Shown: positions 50,490 through 62,168, numbered from the stretch's first letter. The stretch is 64,000 nucleotides of DNA from Aptenodytes patagonicus (GCF_965638725.1 NC_134970.1:7422001-7486000), one strand, 5' to 3'. The notes: generated by a model from the letters alone, not told the origin. Translations and numbers: made by a program.

Positions 50490-50629
50490 CTCGGCCCCGT
50501 TCGGCCTCGATCGGCTCGGCCCGGCCCCGCTCGGCCCCGCTCGGCTCGGCTCGGCCCCGCCCCGGCTCGGCCCCGCTCGGCTCGGCTCGGCTCGGCCCCG
50601 CTCGGCTCGGCTCGGCCCGGCCCGGCACC
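50490..50629 (+). repeat. CTCGG/CCCCG pentamer repeat in ARL8A 5' UTR
   Basis: The sequence leading to the ARL8A ATG is nearly all CTCGG and CCCCG pentamers, for example CGGCTCGGCTCGGCCCCG repeated. If transcribed, this would give an extremely GC-rich, structured 5' leader. It is also a place where assemblies often drop bases. Confidence 0.8.
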
Positions 50630-50752
50630 ATGCTGGCGCTCTTCAACAAGCTGCTGGACTGGTTCCGGGCGCTGTTCTGGAAGGAGGAGATGGAGCTGAC
50701 CCTGGTGGGGCTGCAGTACTCGGGCAAGACCACCTTCGTCAACGTGATCGCG
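50630..50752 (+). CDS. ARL8A: ARL8A, lysosomal Arf-like GTPase, first coding exon
   Basis: ATG at 50630 in context GGCACCATGC codes 41 residues and ends ATCGCG|GTGAGC in phase 0, the conserved exon 1 end of ARL8 genes. It shows the N-terminal amphipathic helix ([17 protein letters not shown]), then [20 protein letters not shown], which includes the P-loop GLQYSGKT. There is no Gly2, consistent with ARL8 proteins being acetylated rather than myristoylated. ARL8 recruits kinesin-1 (through PLEKHM2/SKIP), HOPS and BORC partners to move lysosomes. FNK at 5-7 and Ala14 favour ARL8A over ARL8B. Switch I/II exons are not in the window, so intron 1 exceeds 13.2 kb. Confidence 0.93.
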
Positions 50753-50869
50753 GTGAGCGCCGGCTGCCCCTCCCCCACCCCCTCCCCCCGCTCCGGGCAG
50801 CGCCCCGGCACGGCCCGAGCGCGGCCCCGGGGCCCAGCGGTGCCGCTGCGGGGGGGCTCGGCTGTGCAC

Positions 50870-51110
50870 CCACCCCCTGGGTTGCACCCCTGCTCCTTGC
50901 ACCCGTCTTGCACCCCACCTCGTTGCTCCCAAGTCTTGCACGCACACCCCCATTGCACCCGTCTTGCACCCCCCTCGTTGCACCCCCGTCTTGCATCCCT
51001 CCTCGTTGCACCCCCGTCTTGCATCCCTCCTCGTTGCACCCCCGTCTTCCACACCCCCGGTTGCTCCCCAGAATTGCTCCGCCCTATTGCACCCCAGCCC
51101 GGAAATGCAT
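50870..51110 (+). repeat. C-rich tandem repeat, about 28-bp unit, start of ARL8A intron 1
   Basis: Units of CTCGTTGCACCCCCGTCTTG plus CATCCCTC repeat in the centre (about 50965-51045), with degenerate TTGCACCC copies either side. The core TGCACCC is the reverse complement of the GGGTGCA core of the upstream minisatellite, so the two arrays flank exon 1 in opposite strand orientation. Confidence 0.88.
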
Positions 51111-54100
51111 TTGGGGAGTGGGGGGTGCAGGGTGCAGGCCTGGCGGCACCGGGAGGGCCCGGCAGACCCCGGCGTTTGCTCCCCGTATCCCCGGTGCCGA
51201 GCGCGGCGGCTCGGGGGCCGCAGCCGGAGCAGGCCCCGGGCGGGATCCCGGCACCCGCCCGCCCTTCCCGGCCGGGGCTCCGCTGCTGGGGAGCTGCCGG
51301 TTTCGAGGCGGCTGCTGCTGCCCAGGATTGCGGGTGCCCGGGCCCTGGGAGCCAGGGGAAGCTCTCGTCCCCTTCGCAGCAGGCGCTTTGTCATGGCCGG
51401 GCCCTGCCGCCGCTGAGGGACGTGCAGGTGGGGCCTCGTGAGGGCCCTGCCGGGCTCGGTGCCACAAGGGTTTTTTGCTCGGTGGCCGGTGTAGGAGGTT
51501 ATTTACCTTGCGACCTCTGTCCCTTCCTCGGCCAGCACCCACCAGCAGCGGTGTTCCCTGGGTGCTGGGGTGCTGCCGCAGCAGCACGAGCTTTGCACCC
51601 GAACGGGGCAGCGACACCCACCCCGGGGACCCTTCAACCCTGGCCTCTCCCCGGCTGCGCTGCCTCGTCCGCGGGGTCCCTGGGTCCGGCAGTGGAGCAG
51701 GAGATGGGGGCTCTGGATCCCGAAGCCCAGGGTGTGGTTTCACCCATGGGGATGCTCATCGGAGTCTCCCCTCTTGCTTTTTGGGTTATTCTCACCCTCC
51801 AGATGTGACACTGTGAGGCAGGAGCCACTGACGGGCAGATCCCTAAAGGGGCAGGTTTGGGCTGTCACTCCCGGCGGTTTCATGGAGGGAGGCGGATGTG
51901 GATCCTCTGGCTGTCCTGGTTCCCCCATGGTCCCCCTCGTCCGTGCACGTTGCTCCGCCTGGTGCCTTGGCTCCAAAGCAAAGCGGGTTATTTCTGCTCG
52001 CTCGGGGTGCTGGAAGCTGCTGGGCTGTCAAAGGTGATTTTGCAACTAATTTGGAGGCTTCGTTGTGCTGCAGCTGTGCCCCCTGGGAGGGTTTCCCTCC
52101 ATGCCAGGCACTGCAGGGATGAAAACGTCCTTCCTGAAGTGCCCGGGGGGCAGAGGGAGGACGCCCTAAAATGCTTTTCACCCCAGAGTCGACGGCGCTA
52201 CTGCTCTTGAGCTGTTTTCCTGGCAGTCACCGCTCGGTGCTCAGGTCTCGTGCTGGTTCTTCCAGCAGACCCACATCAGCCCTGGGGGACAGGGACCTTT
52301 GTGGCTCGGGGACAGTGACCATGAGCACCAATCCTTTTTGGGGTGACTTTGTCCCCGTTGTTCGCATGTTTAATCATCCTTTTTTACAGTCCCATGTCGG
52401 GGTGGGAAACGACGGTGCCACATGTGGGCTAGTCCTGCTGTGGACCCACCACGTGCTGCTAGTCTGTTAATAGCAACACAGGCTGCATTAAAAACGGAGA
52501 AATAATTTGGCGCCTTTTTAAACAACCGGATAAGCTTTAAAGGGTGACGGAGCTTTATCCGAAACCTGCTGGGCTGTTTTGCCTGCACTGGGCTGGAAAT
52601 CGCTGGGGATGTCCTCATCCTCTTGCAACGACTCTTTTGCCAGTCCGGCTCCTCTTTCCCCACATACCTCCTCCTCTCCAGCCGTGTCTGCAGCAGACGG
52701 GGCTCAGCGTGGGCTTCGCTGGGGTTCCTGCTTCTGCAACTAAACGCTTCATACCTGGCAATTTTGCTGTGTGCAAGACCCCGCCTGCAAAACCTGTGTG
52801 CCAAGACTCTTCCCCCTTAGCCAGTATTGCTGGTGCAGGGAAAAGTGACATCCAGGAATTACAGCAGCTCTCGAGGGAAGCTCTCTGTGCGTGGGCTGAA
52901 GCTGGCTTCATGGTCTGTTGGCGCATCAGGGGGCGGTACCTCCGTGGTGGGGTGTTTAACGCCCTTGCAGGGCAGTCAGGCTCAGGGTCCTGAGCAAGGA
53001 GCTCAGTCTCTGCTGCAGTTTTGCCTCTATCTGTGAAGTTATTTGGAAAGTTCAGCGTTTGTGGCAGATGCACACAAAAAAGAGGCATTGACCTTCGAGA
53101 AACCGTCCTGTAAAAAAGGACTTGACGGGGACAGCTAAATAACAACATGACACACAGAAAATCCCAACTCAACAGGAACTGCGTGAGAAATGTTTGAGCC
53201 GTCTGGCTTCAAGGTGACGTAATGGAAGCATTAGAAGGAGAAGTAGGAGTGATTTGGGCTTTGGGGAGGGGAAAAACCTGAACTGAAAAGTATTGGATTT
53301 CGGCGTTGTTGGAGAGATCTCCCAAGAAATCTCCACGGGTGCAGGTGATGCTCCTCCAGCCCACAGAGCGATGTGGGCACTGGGGCTGGAGCTGCTCTGG
53401 GGAGCTTGGCGCTGTCCTTGTCTTCCAGGATTTTTAGCTGCACCTGGCTGAAAAATGGAATCCGGTTGCCTGGAAGATTGGGTGGTTTCCTACAGCAGCC
53501 CAGAGCTGTGGCTATGCCAGGCGAAGGCTTTGCTGAAGGCAGGCACTATGGCAGGGATGACTCCTCCTGGGTCACCTGGCTGGCGTTTTTATTTTTCAGG
53601 GCTCATTTTTTCTTCCCCTGGCTGTTGGGAGCTGAAGCTTGAAGTCCTGCATGCAAGGAGGGTTGAGAGGCTGTAAAACGCATCTGGTCTTGGTTTTAAC
53701 CTGAAGCCAGTGGGCTTTTAGCTGCCTTTTCCCCAGTCTGGGGGTGATGAGGGTGAGACTTGAGGGCATCGGGAGACCCTCAATGGGTGCTGAGCTCAAA
53801 ACCCACCAGTGCAGGACATGTTTAGAAAAAGAGCGTGTTTTACTGCTTTTGATTCAACATCGCACATCTTCCACCTGCGCTAGAGAGCCTTCCAAGGGAG
53901 CGGAGCCGCAGAGACTGTGTGCCAGGGTGTTGGACCTGCGTGATGGGGAGGCCTGGGGCAGCATCTCACACTTGAGCCCCGCTCAGAAAGTGATTCCAAT
54001 CAATGCTGCAAGAGGAAACCACGTCAGCCTCGTACGGGGCATCAGGTAGGATGAAGGATGCCGTGGCAGCTGGCCAGCTCTCTGACAGCGCTGCCGGTAG

Positions 54101-54676
54101 AGGCGCATCCCAACAACGGCTCAAGGACCGCAGAGCTCAGCGCCTGCTCCCACCCGTCCCCGGGGAGCCACCGTCCCCCTCTGCCAGCCATCTGACCCAT
54201 CCCTGCAGAATGCGCTTGGGTGCCTGAACCTGGGAGGGGAGTCGGCATCTCCAGGTCCTGCAAGGTCTCCAAGGATTGCCGGGGAGGTAGAGAAGAGAGA
54301 TGCTGGTGGAGATGCTGAGAGAGCAGCAAGGAGATCTTGTTCTGATGCATTTTCGCCAGTCTGCCTGGCACCTGCCTCTCCCAGTAACTCTGGATGTGCC
54401 CCTTGCGTGGGGCCTGGCAGGGCCAGGACGGGGTGGGAGGGGGACGTGGGTCCTTGTGCTGGGTGGTCGTTCTGCCTCCAAATGCAGAGTCTGGGCCCTC
54501 GACAGTTGCTTCCGTTGCACCTGAACTTCAGAATGCAGAAGGCGGTAGGTTTTTTGGGGGGGTTTCTCCATGTTTCTGGAAGAGGAGAAGGAGCTGGCTG
54601 GGGCACGGTCTTGCCTTGCTGCTGCAAGATCTGTCAGCATGAGCCAAAAAAGAATGGACAGTGGGTTTTTCCCAGG

Positions 54677-55640
54677 ATCATGGAATCATAGGGTGGTTTG
54701 GGTTGGAAGGGACCTTTAAAGGTCATCTAGTCCAACCCCCTGCCGTGGGCAGGGACATCTGCAACTAGATCAGGTCACTCAGAGCCCCGTCCAGCCTGAC
54801 GTTGTTTCCAGGGATGGGGCATCTGGGCAACCTGTTCCAGTGTTTCACCACCCTCAGTGTAAAAAATGTCTTCCTTATATCTAGTCTGGATCTACCCTCT
54901 TTTGGTTTAAAACCATTACCCCTGTCCTATCACTACTAAAAAGGCCTACTAAAAAGTCTGTCCCCATCTTTCTTATCAGCCCCCTTTAAGTATTGGAAGG
55001 CCGCAATAAGGTCTCCCCGAAGCCTTCTCTTCTCCAGGCTGAACAATCCCAACTCTCTCAGCCTTTCTTCACGGGAGAGGTGTTCCATCCCCCTGATCGT
55101 TTTCGTGTCCCTCCTCTGGACCCGCTCCAACAGGTCCATGTCTTTCTTATGCTGAGGGCTCCAGAGCTGGACGCAGTGCTCTGGGGGGGGGTCTCACGAG
55201 AGCAGAGTAGAGGAGCAGAATCCCCTCCCTCGACCTGCTGGCCATGCTGCTTTGGATGCAGCCCAGGATACGATTGGCCTTCTGGGCTGCGAGCGCACAT
55301 TGCTGGCTCATGTCCAGCTTTTCATCCACCAGCACCCCCAAGTCCTTCTCAGCAGGGCTGCTCTCCATCCCTTCATCCCCCAGCCTGTATTGATACCGGG
55401 GGTTGCCCTGACCCACGTGCAGGACCTTGCACTTGGTCTTGAACCTCATAAGGTTCACAGGGGCCCACTTCTCGAGCTTGTCCAGGTCCCTCTGGATGGC
55501 ATCCCGTCCCTCTGGCGTGTCAACCGCACCACTCAGCTTGGTGTCATCTGCCAAACTTGCTGAGGGTGCACTCGATCCCACTGTCTATGGCATTGATGAA
55601 GATATTAAAAAGTACCGGTCCCAAAATGAACACCGGTCCC
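54677..55640 (-). mobile_element. CR1 LINE fragment, minus orientation
   Basis: About 960 bp of CR1 3' sequence read on the minus strand. It includes remains of the RT C-terminus (SALVRPP..., [38 protein letters not shown]) with frame breaks, and the 3' end CCAACCCAAACCACCCTATG. It is more decayed than the copy at 22.2 kb and a different CR1 subfamily by its 3' end. The upper border is approximate. Confidence 0.9.
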
Positions 55641-56244
55641 ACTACGGACAAGTGATGCCTGAGTGTGAGTCGCATTGTCCAGAGCAGAAACGTAAGCCGG
55701 TCTGAAGGACTTGACCAGGGTCATCCAGGCGGGCAGTGGCACCATCTCCCTCCCGCTTGGCAAGAAACCCCAAACAAGCCCATCTGCTTGCCCTGAAGAG
55801 CAGCATGTTGCAGCGCCATGAGCTGGCCCCCTCGGGTGCTCTAGGATCTGGCCCGTAGCTGGATGTATGCAACAGGGGTGGATGTACCCGGCCTGCCATC
55901 CTTGGCACCAGCCCCCGGCTTGCTGCAGTGCCATTCAATCCAGAGATGCTCCATACAGCCCACGTGGGTAAAGCCACTTGGCTTGCTCCAAACGTCGTCC
56001 CTGTGTATTGGGGGCAGCGGGGTCTTGCCCGCACTCTGGGTTTTGCCAGAAGAGCCGTGCCTGCATTGCTGCCCAGCTTGGGACGAGGGTTTGCGGGACC
56101 TGCTGTGCACCCTGAGGGCCTCTGGGGATGCCAGGAGAGGGACCGAGCCTGGTGGGATACTCCGTGCCATGCTCAGGCTGCCTTAAACACCCCCCCCCCA
56201 CCATCGTGGCATGTCTCTGAGCCATTCCTGCCCCGGCTCGGAGG

Positions 56245-56562
56245 CATGGTGAATCCAAAGTACAGCAGGGGAGAAGCACCTTGGCACTGCACAAGACTTC
56301 TTCTGGGATGTCTATGGGAACAAACATGGGAAAACAGAGGGATAAGGGGATAAAAAGGGTTCTTTGTGTGTCAACATGTTGCTGGTCAGTATGTTTGGCC
56401 GTGCCTCGTGCTCAACCAAAGCAGTCTGTCCTGTCTTCTTACCAAACTGCATTTCTATTTCCCTGGGTAAGGGCCTCTATCTTCTGTGTGCATGTGTGTG
56501 TTTGAGGGTCTGAGCACCAGCAACTGGCTTCCAAACCCCGGGTCAGAGGCCACTTGTCCCTG
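56245..56562 (+). repeat. Inverted duplication, left arm
   Basis: About 318 bp whose reverse complement recurs at 58187-58495 with few differences. The arm runs from GGCATGGTGAATCCAAAGTA to GTCAGAGGCCACTTGTCCCTG. It shows no coding potential and no recognised transposon signature. Its arms are separated by about 1.6 kb. Confidence 0.9.
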
Positions 56563-58186
56563 ATGCAGGGGACACCCATGCTTATGGCTCACTGGAGCGT
56601 CCTTGCCAGGGCTCTTGCTGGCACGGCTGAGAAGAGTGACTGTCCCATCCCGGGGCTGATGCACACCGGCATCACGCTGCACCCAGGTGATGGGTTTTGG
56701 GACTGCCGTGCCCCTGGCCGGGCTTTCCTGGGCACAGGTGTGTGCAGGTGCCAGGGTTGAGCCGGGCATGGAAATGTCTGCCTGGCCACATGTGTTCCAC
56801 AGTGTGGGTGCCATCCCCTGGGTGAGAGCACTGGCGCATCCTGAAAAACCCAAGTGTAGTCCTTGAATGCTCCTTCAGCATAACCCGAGGTCCGGACATA
56901 GCAAAGACCTGCTAATTAAGGAGTGTTGTAATTTTATTTTTTTTTTTAATTAAAGAGCGCAAAGTTAAAAGGCAGCCCCAGCAAGAATGTAAACATCAGT
57001 AAGATTGCAAAGTTAAAGGGAAGCATGAGCCTCGAGCAGCCTGGGTTGGAGATCTCTGGTCTTTCAAAGCAGGGCAGCCTTGGAGATTGATCCAACTTTG
57101 AAGAACCAAGGACTATCAGGCTGTGGCGAGATCAGTGGGGGCTTTATTTCTCTGCCTGGTCCTTATAGCAACTGCTGGTCTCTGCTCTGGTGCCCCTTGC
57201 CTGAGAGGTCCCGTATGGATGTATCACCACTTCGTTAACTCTTCAGCAATCAGTCTTTACCCCTGCGGTGAAGCCAGGTGCTGCTTGAGAAGATGTGGTG
57301 GGACTCTGTCCTTGTGCGCTTTGCAGAGGTCTGAGGGAGGAGCCGGTGCCCGAGGCCCTGGTGGAAATGGGCAGAGTCAGGCCAGGTAGAAGCTCAAAAT
57401 TTGGTGCCTGTGCCTGATGGATCTGGTGGTGGGTGCTTGCTGCCTTAGAGGGACAAACAACACATGCATTGGAAGCCGATGGCTGTGCAGGCTTGGAGCC
57501 GTGGACAGATGGCCAAGGAGCAACCTCCTGTATTTTCTCTGGGCTGGTTAGCAAAAGTCCACCAGCTACAGCCTCATGAGAGGTTTGTCCTTGTCTCCAG
57601 CTTTCTCCTGTGTTTCCACAGCCTGCACCCACTGCTGGGTTCTCCATTTTTCTTGTTCTGTTTTTTTTTTTTTCAATGGAAAAAACAAACGCAGTCCTCA
57701 TTTCCTCTGTAAGTGGAGAATGTATCAACATTGGTCTAGCTCCAGTCTTCGTTACACCTGCTTTTTAATTATTGCCATTATGCAGATTTTGTCTCCTAGT
57801 TAACTCTACTTCTCAGGAACAGCAGCTTCAGCAGGTGGAAGAGTTGGTTTCTATGGGCACTGCTTAAATATTTACTTTGGTCTCATCTTTACAGCCTTGG
57901 AGAAAGTAAGGGTTTCACTTAAATTCAGTTTTACTGGTGGCCGCCAGCTCTGCCCGCCGTGGCCATGGTGTTCCTCAACCGTAACACACAAGCACAGAGA
58001 TCTCTCAGTTGACCCTCGGCCCCCATGGTTGCTCTGACAGTTGTCTTGGACCTCCTGGTCCCTCCAGCAGCCACCTTCTCCCGTGGTCTCGCCCCTGGGG
58101 ATGCCCACCCTCTGGCTCTGTGGCCACTCCACCTGCTCAGCGGTGGCTGCACGCTCACCCACACTCGCTCCGGTTGCTGCACCAGG

Positions 58187-58495
58187 CACAAGTGGCCTCT
58201 GACCCGGGGTTTGGAAGCCAGTTGCTGGTGCTCAGACCCTCAAACACACACATGCACACAGAAGATAGAGGCCCTTACCCAGGGAAATAGTTAGAAATGC
58301 AGTTTGGTAAGAAGACGGGACAGACTGCTTTGGTTGAGTACGAGGCACGGCCAAACATACTGACCAGCAACATGTTGACCCTTTTTATCCCCTTATCCCT
58401 CTGTTTTCCCGTGTTTGTTCCCATAGACATCTCAGAAGAAGTCTTGTGCAGTGCCAAGGTGCTCCTCCCCTGCTGTACTTTGGGTTCCCCACCTG
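58187..58495 (-). repeat. Inverted duplication, right arm
   Basis: Reverse-complement partner of 56245-56562. Small indels distinguish the arms (for example TTCTTTGTGTGTCAACATG in the left arm against a shorter GTCAACATG here). Both are in ARL8A intron 1, so the pre-mRNA could fold into a long hairpin. Confidence 0.9.
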
Positions 58496-60971
58496 CCATT
58501 GTGTCTGTGGGTAGAGGAACCTGCTCTGGCTCTCCTGCCCTGGGGGTAGCTGGACCAGGGTTTTTTTGGGTTCGTCCACCTGTTCTTGCCTCTCTGTGCT
58601 CCTTTGTGTGTGTGCAGATGAGTTTTTTTATCACAGAACTTAGTAATTACCTCTGCCAAGCTCATCTAGGAGATTCCCTGCAGCTTCCTCTTGATTAAAC
58701 CCAGCTCAGGAATGAGAGCACAAGGCTTTGTCTTCACGAGGTGCCACCTGTGTCTTGTCCGGGCTGTGAACCTGCGGCACAGCTACCAGTAGTGCTGTGC
58801 CCTCAGGGACCACAAGTGTCCTGCAAGGTGGAAGCACTCCCAGCCCTGCTACTGGCTGCCCCTGCCTTGGCTGGGGTGTCACAGCTGGTTTGGGACTCTG
58901 TGCTTGGGAGAGGAAGGGATGAGAACGAAGAAGATCCAGCTGAGAGCAGGGCAATGGCTGGAGGTCTCTGAGAAGCCAGAGCAATGACTGAAGAGGGGAC
59001 AACCTGAGCGTTGTAGTTCAGTACAAGACCAAGGGAGACCAAGCAACCTCAGAAACAAGAGTTGGGCCAAGCTGCTCCAGCACTGAGTTTGTATGAGCTG
59101 GGTTGGACCGTGGGGAGGAGGCAGATGGATGCTGGCAGTGACAGAGCAGGGGAATGGAGACGTTATGGGTTGGGGATGGATTAAACACCATGTCTTCAAG
59201 GTTCCATTGCTGGGGCCATCCATCGGGCTGGGTTGCCAGAACCAAGGGTGCAGGTACCATGTAGCCAGCTTGTGTGGGTCCATAGTGTTTGGAGATGTGC
59301 GCTGAATAGCAGAGAGGCCGCTTCTGTTTCCTTCAAGAGGGTGATGCTAAGTGCAGAGCTGCTAAGCTGCGACCTTTGCCTTGTCCCGAAGGATCTGGAG
59401 TCCTCTGAAGGTGTTGCCTGCTGCCCCTGCATTGCAGGATTGACTTGGGATGTGCGGTGCAGAGCGGCTCTGCTTCGGTCCTGTCCGACATCATTCCCCG
59501 AGCTTGCAGGAAGGGACCTTCTCGGTGCCTTGCTTGGATCCAGAGGCTTTTGCTTTTCTCCGGCGTTTCTATAACAGACTCTGTGCTGCCATCAAGTAGT
59601 GCTGGTGCTGGTGGGGGCTGCACACGTCCAGCACCCCAAAGCCTGGGCCAGCAGCAAGCAGTCACTCTAGAGTCACCAGTGCTTTGTGTGGCCACCACCT
59701 CTGTCCCTCGGTCCAGATGCTGCCTCATTACGGACACATCCTGAACGAGAGCAACTGCTAATAAATTTGTAGACAGTTGCGTGGTCTGTCTGGATGGAGG
59801 TGGGAGCAAACATTGCTGCAGCTCTTGTACAGAGATGCCTTCTCCACCTTGGAGTTGAGAGCTGCGCTGCGTGTCCCTGGGGAGCTGCTGGGAGCATCTC
59901 CTATGCATCTGTGCATCTCTGCCTGAAACAGGGTGTTGGGTCAGCGCAGCCTCAGCACCACCGTCCAGGGTGTTTCGGGCTGTGGTGCAGTGCTGAAGAA
60001 GTGTAAGCAGCCCAAGGATTTTCCCTTTCATCTGAGAAACCTCGTTTTTATGAAAGAAATTGAGCTTCAGTGATACCATGCTCTAAAAAAAAAAAGCCAT
60101 TAGCTGCATTGCAGGGAGTGGGATGAATCTGTCCTGGAGAGCATCATCTTGCCTGGCCTCCTGTGGGCTTACCGGCAGTGTCGGTCACATCGACATCGCC
60201 TGGGCGCCAGGGTCAGCTGCTGTATGGCCTGGCTGCTGTCCACAGGCTTGTCCCCGGATCCCATTTTTGCTTTCAAGATACAGAGTGCCCTGGAGATAGG
60301 GCCCGTGGGGTCAGGGAGGGCAGCACAGCCTGTTGCCACTGTGGTAGCATCACCGGGACCAAGGCCAGGAGGGGCCCGTGGGTTTTCCACCATGCTGAAA
60401 GCCTGCGATGTTGAATTTCCAAGCTGAGGGGTGCTGCAGAGCCAGACCATGTATGTTAATTGCAGGTGTTGGTGGCGAGACCATCTGCTTTGGGGTGGAG
60501 GGGGACTGGGGTGCCCATCCCTGTCCCACAGCACCGTGCTTGCCCAGCTCGGGCTGCTGGCCTGCCCACAGTGGTGGGGTCTGGCAGAAACGGGTCCCTT
60601 CGGCGCAATCCCTCTGCACGGGGGTTTTGAAACCAGAGCGTGCTGAGGGTTTGGGGCAAAAGTCAGGATTGTCTCATTCTTGGACCCGTGTGGCTCTTCC
60701 TCCTTGCTGCCAGCCCTGGGGTAGCTCCATCCTGCCTGGCTCCGGTTGGAGCCCCGCTTCCCAGGTCTCTGCGTTCCCTGGGAGGGCTGTGCTGCACTCG
60801 GGGACAGCCATGTCCCCTCCAGTGCCTTCTGCAGGGGGACACAGGGCTCCATGCCATAGGTGCCCTGCAATGGTGAGAGCCCCAAAGAGCTGTAAGACCT
60901 GCTGTCGAAGGGAAACATTGTAAAGGCTTGGCTTGAATTTGGCTTTTTCCCATCCAAATGGGGTACTGTCG

Positions 60972-61556
60972 TGTCGTGGTTTAACCCCAGCCGGCAACTA
61001 AGCCCCACACAGCCACTCGCTCACTCCCCCCCAGTAGGATGGGGGAGAGAATCGGAAGAGTAAAAGTGAGAAAACTCATGGGTTGAGATAAAAACAGTTT
61101 AATAGGTGAAGCAAAGCAAGCAAAGCAGAACAAGGAATTCATTCACTCCTTCCCATCGGCAGGCAGGTGTTCAGCCATCCCCAGGACAGCAGGGCTCCAT
61201 CACACGTAACGGTGACTTGGGAAGACAAACGCCATCACTCCGAATGTCCCCCCCTTCCTTCTTCTTCCCCCAGCTTTATGTGCTGAGCATGACGTCATAC
61301 GGTGTGGAATATCCCTTGGGTCAGTTGGGGTCAGCCGTCCCAGCCGTGTCCCCTCCCAACTTCTTGTGCCCCCCCAGCCTGCTCGCTGGTGGGGTGGGGT
61401 GAGAAGCAGCAAAGGCCTTGACGCTGTGTCAGCACTGCTCAGCAGTAACTAAAACATCCCTGTGTTATCAACACTCTTTTCAGCACAAATCCAAAACATA
61501 GCCTCATGCTAGCTACTGTGGAGAAAATTGACTGTATCCCAGCCAAAACCAGCACA
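60972..61556 (-). repeat. 3' LTR of the ERVK-like element
   Basis: 585 bp, TG...CA ends, colinear along its length with the solo LTR at 44385-44974 on the opposite strand. The CRE TGACGTCA is kept at 61290-61297, but the TATAAA of the solo copy reads CATAAA here, so the core promoter is probably weakened. Confidence 0.88.
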
Positions 61557-61569
61557 TTCTCCACCCCTT
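61557..61569 (-). other. Polypurine tract
   Basis: Minus-strand AAGGGGTGGAGAA abuts the 3' LTR directly, the position and composition of the plus-strand primer in retroviral reverse transcription. One T interrupts the purines. Confidence 0.65.
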
Positions 61570-61859
61570 ATTCCATACCATTTACATCATGCTCAGGTGC
61601 CACACTGTCCAATACAACCTCATTAACCACCACACCTCTAAAATTTCCATTAAATGCCCATAAAGTGTCCAGAAATGTCCACAAAATGTCACTGAGTTAA
61701 TTTAGTCTATGACTTTGGGCTCCATCTGTCATGGTGGTCACTCAGGACAGGAGAGGTGGTGTGTTGCATGGAGTTACTGGGTACCAAAGCCAGCTCAGGT
61801 CAGGTCACTGCTGCACTTGCACTGCTTCTTGTAAGACTGGTCCTCCACTGGTTCGGGTG

Positions 61860-62168
61860 GTTCCTGCTATAGTAATTCCTATAACATGCAACTCAGATCA
61901 TGAGTTACAACAATTTAAAGGTATAATCTTTACCATCTCCGCCCCTAGTCCCTTTGGGCCAGGTTATAGGGTTTAACATTGCAATGAACTCCTCCCCTTG
62001 CTCCTAGCCTGGCTAGCAACAAGGGGTCCCTGCTATAGTAATTCCCATAACATGCAACTCAAATCCCAGGTTACAACAACTTAAAGGTGTTTCCATTACA
62101 ATCTCCACCCTGCTCTCTTTGGGCCAGGTTATAGGGTTTCTCATTGCGATGAACTCCTCCCCTTGCCC
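61860..62168. repeat. Tandem duplication (about 168 bp x 2) inside the ERV-like element
   Basis: A block starting CTGCTATAGTAATTCC and containing TTTGGGCCAGGTTATAGGG and GATGAACTCCTCCCCTTGC occurs twice in direct orientation, at about 61864 and 62032. The copies differ by scattered substitutions and a small indel, so the duplication is not recent. Confidence 0.85.

Larger units (their letters stand above)
50290..50840 (+). promoter_or_regulatory. ARL8A: ARL8A CpG island promoter
   Basis: An abrupt change from minisatellite to CpG-dense sequence (GGCGGCGGCGGC, GCGCGCGG and similar) surrounds the ARL8A start codon and first donor. There is no TATA box. GC-rich, TATA-less promoters are normal for housekeeping trafficking GTPases. 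The transcription start is not determinable here. Confidence 0.75.

Noticed and set aside
47432-51394. Very long minus-strand reading frame (about 1320 codons) rich in [14 protein letters not shown] repeats, and its plus-strand counterparts
   Set aside because: It is translation of the minisatellite. Several frames on both strands are equally open, there is no domain, and the frame runs straight through the ARL8A exon and CpG island.
55252-55563. Frame of 103 codons in ARL8A intron
   Set aside because: It is antisense translation of the minus-oriented CR1 fragment.
57123-57389. Plus-strand frame that looks like a secretory signal peptide followed by a Cys-rich small protein
   Set aside because: It has no ATG: the frame begins at GTG and an in-frame TGA lies about 20 bp upstream. 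There is no splice acceptor that would supply a start and no family match. It lies in a repeat-rich intron.
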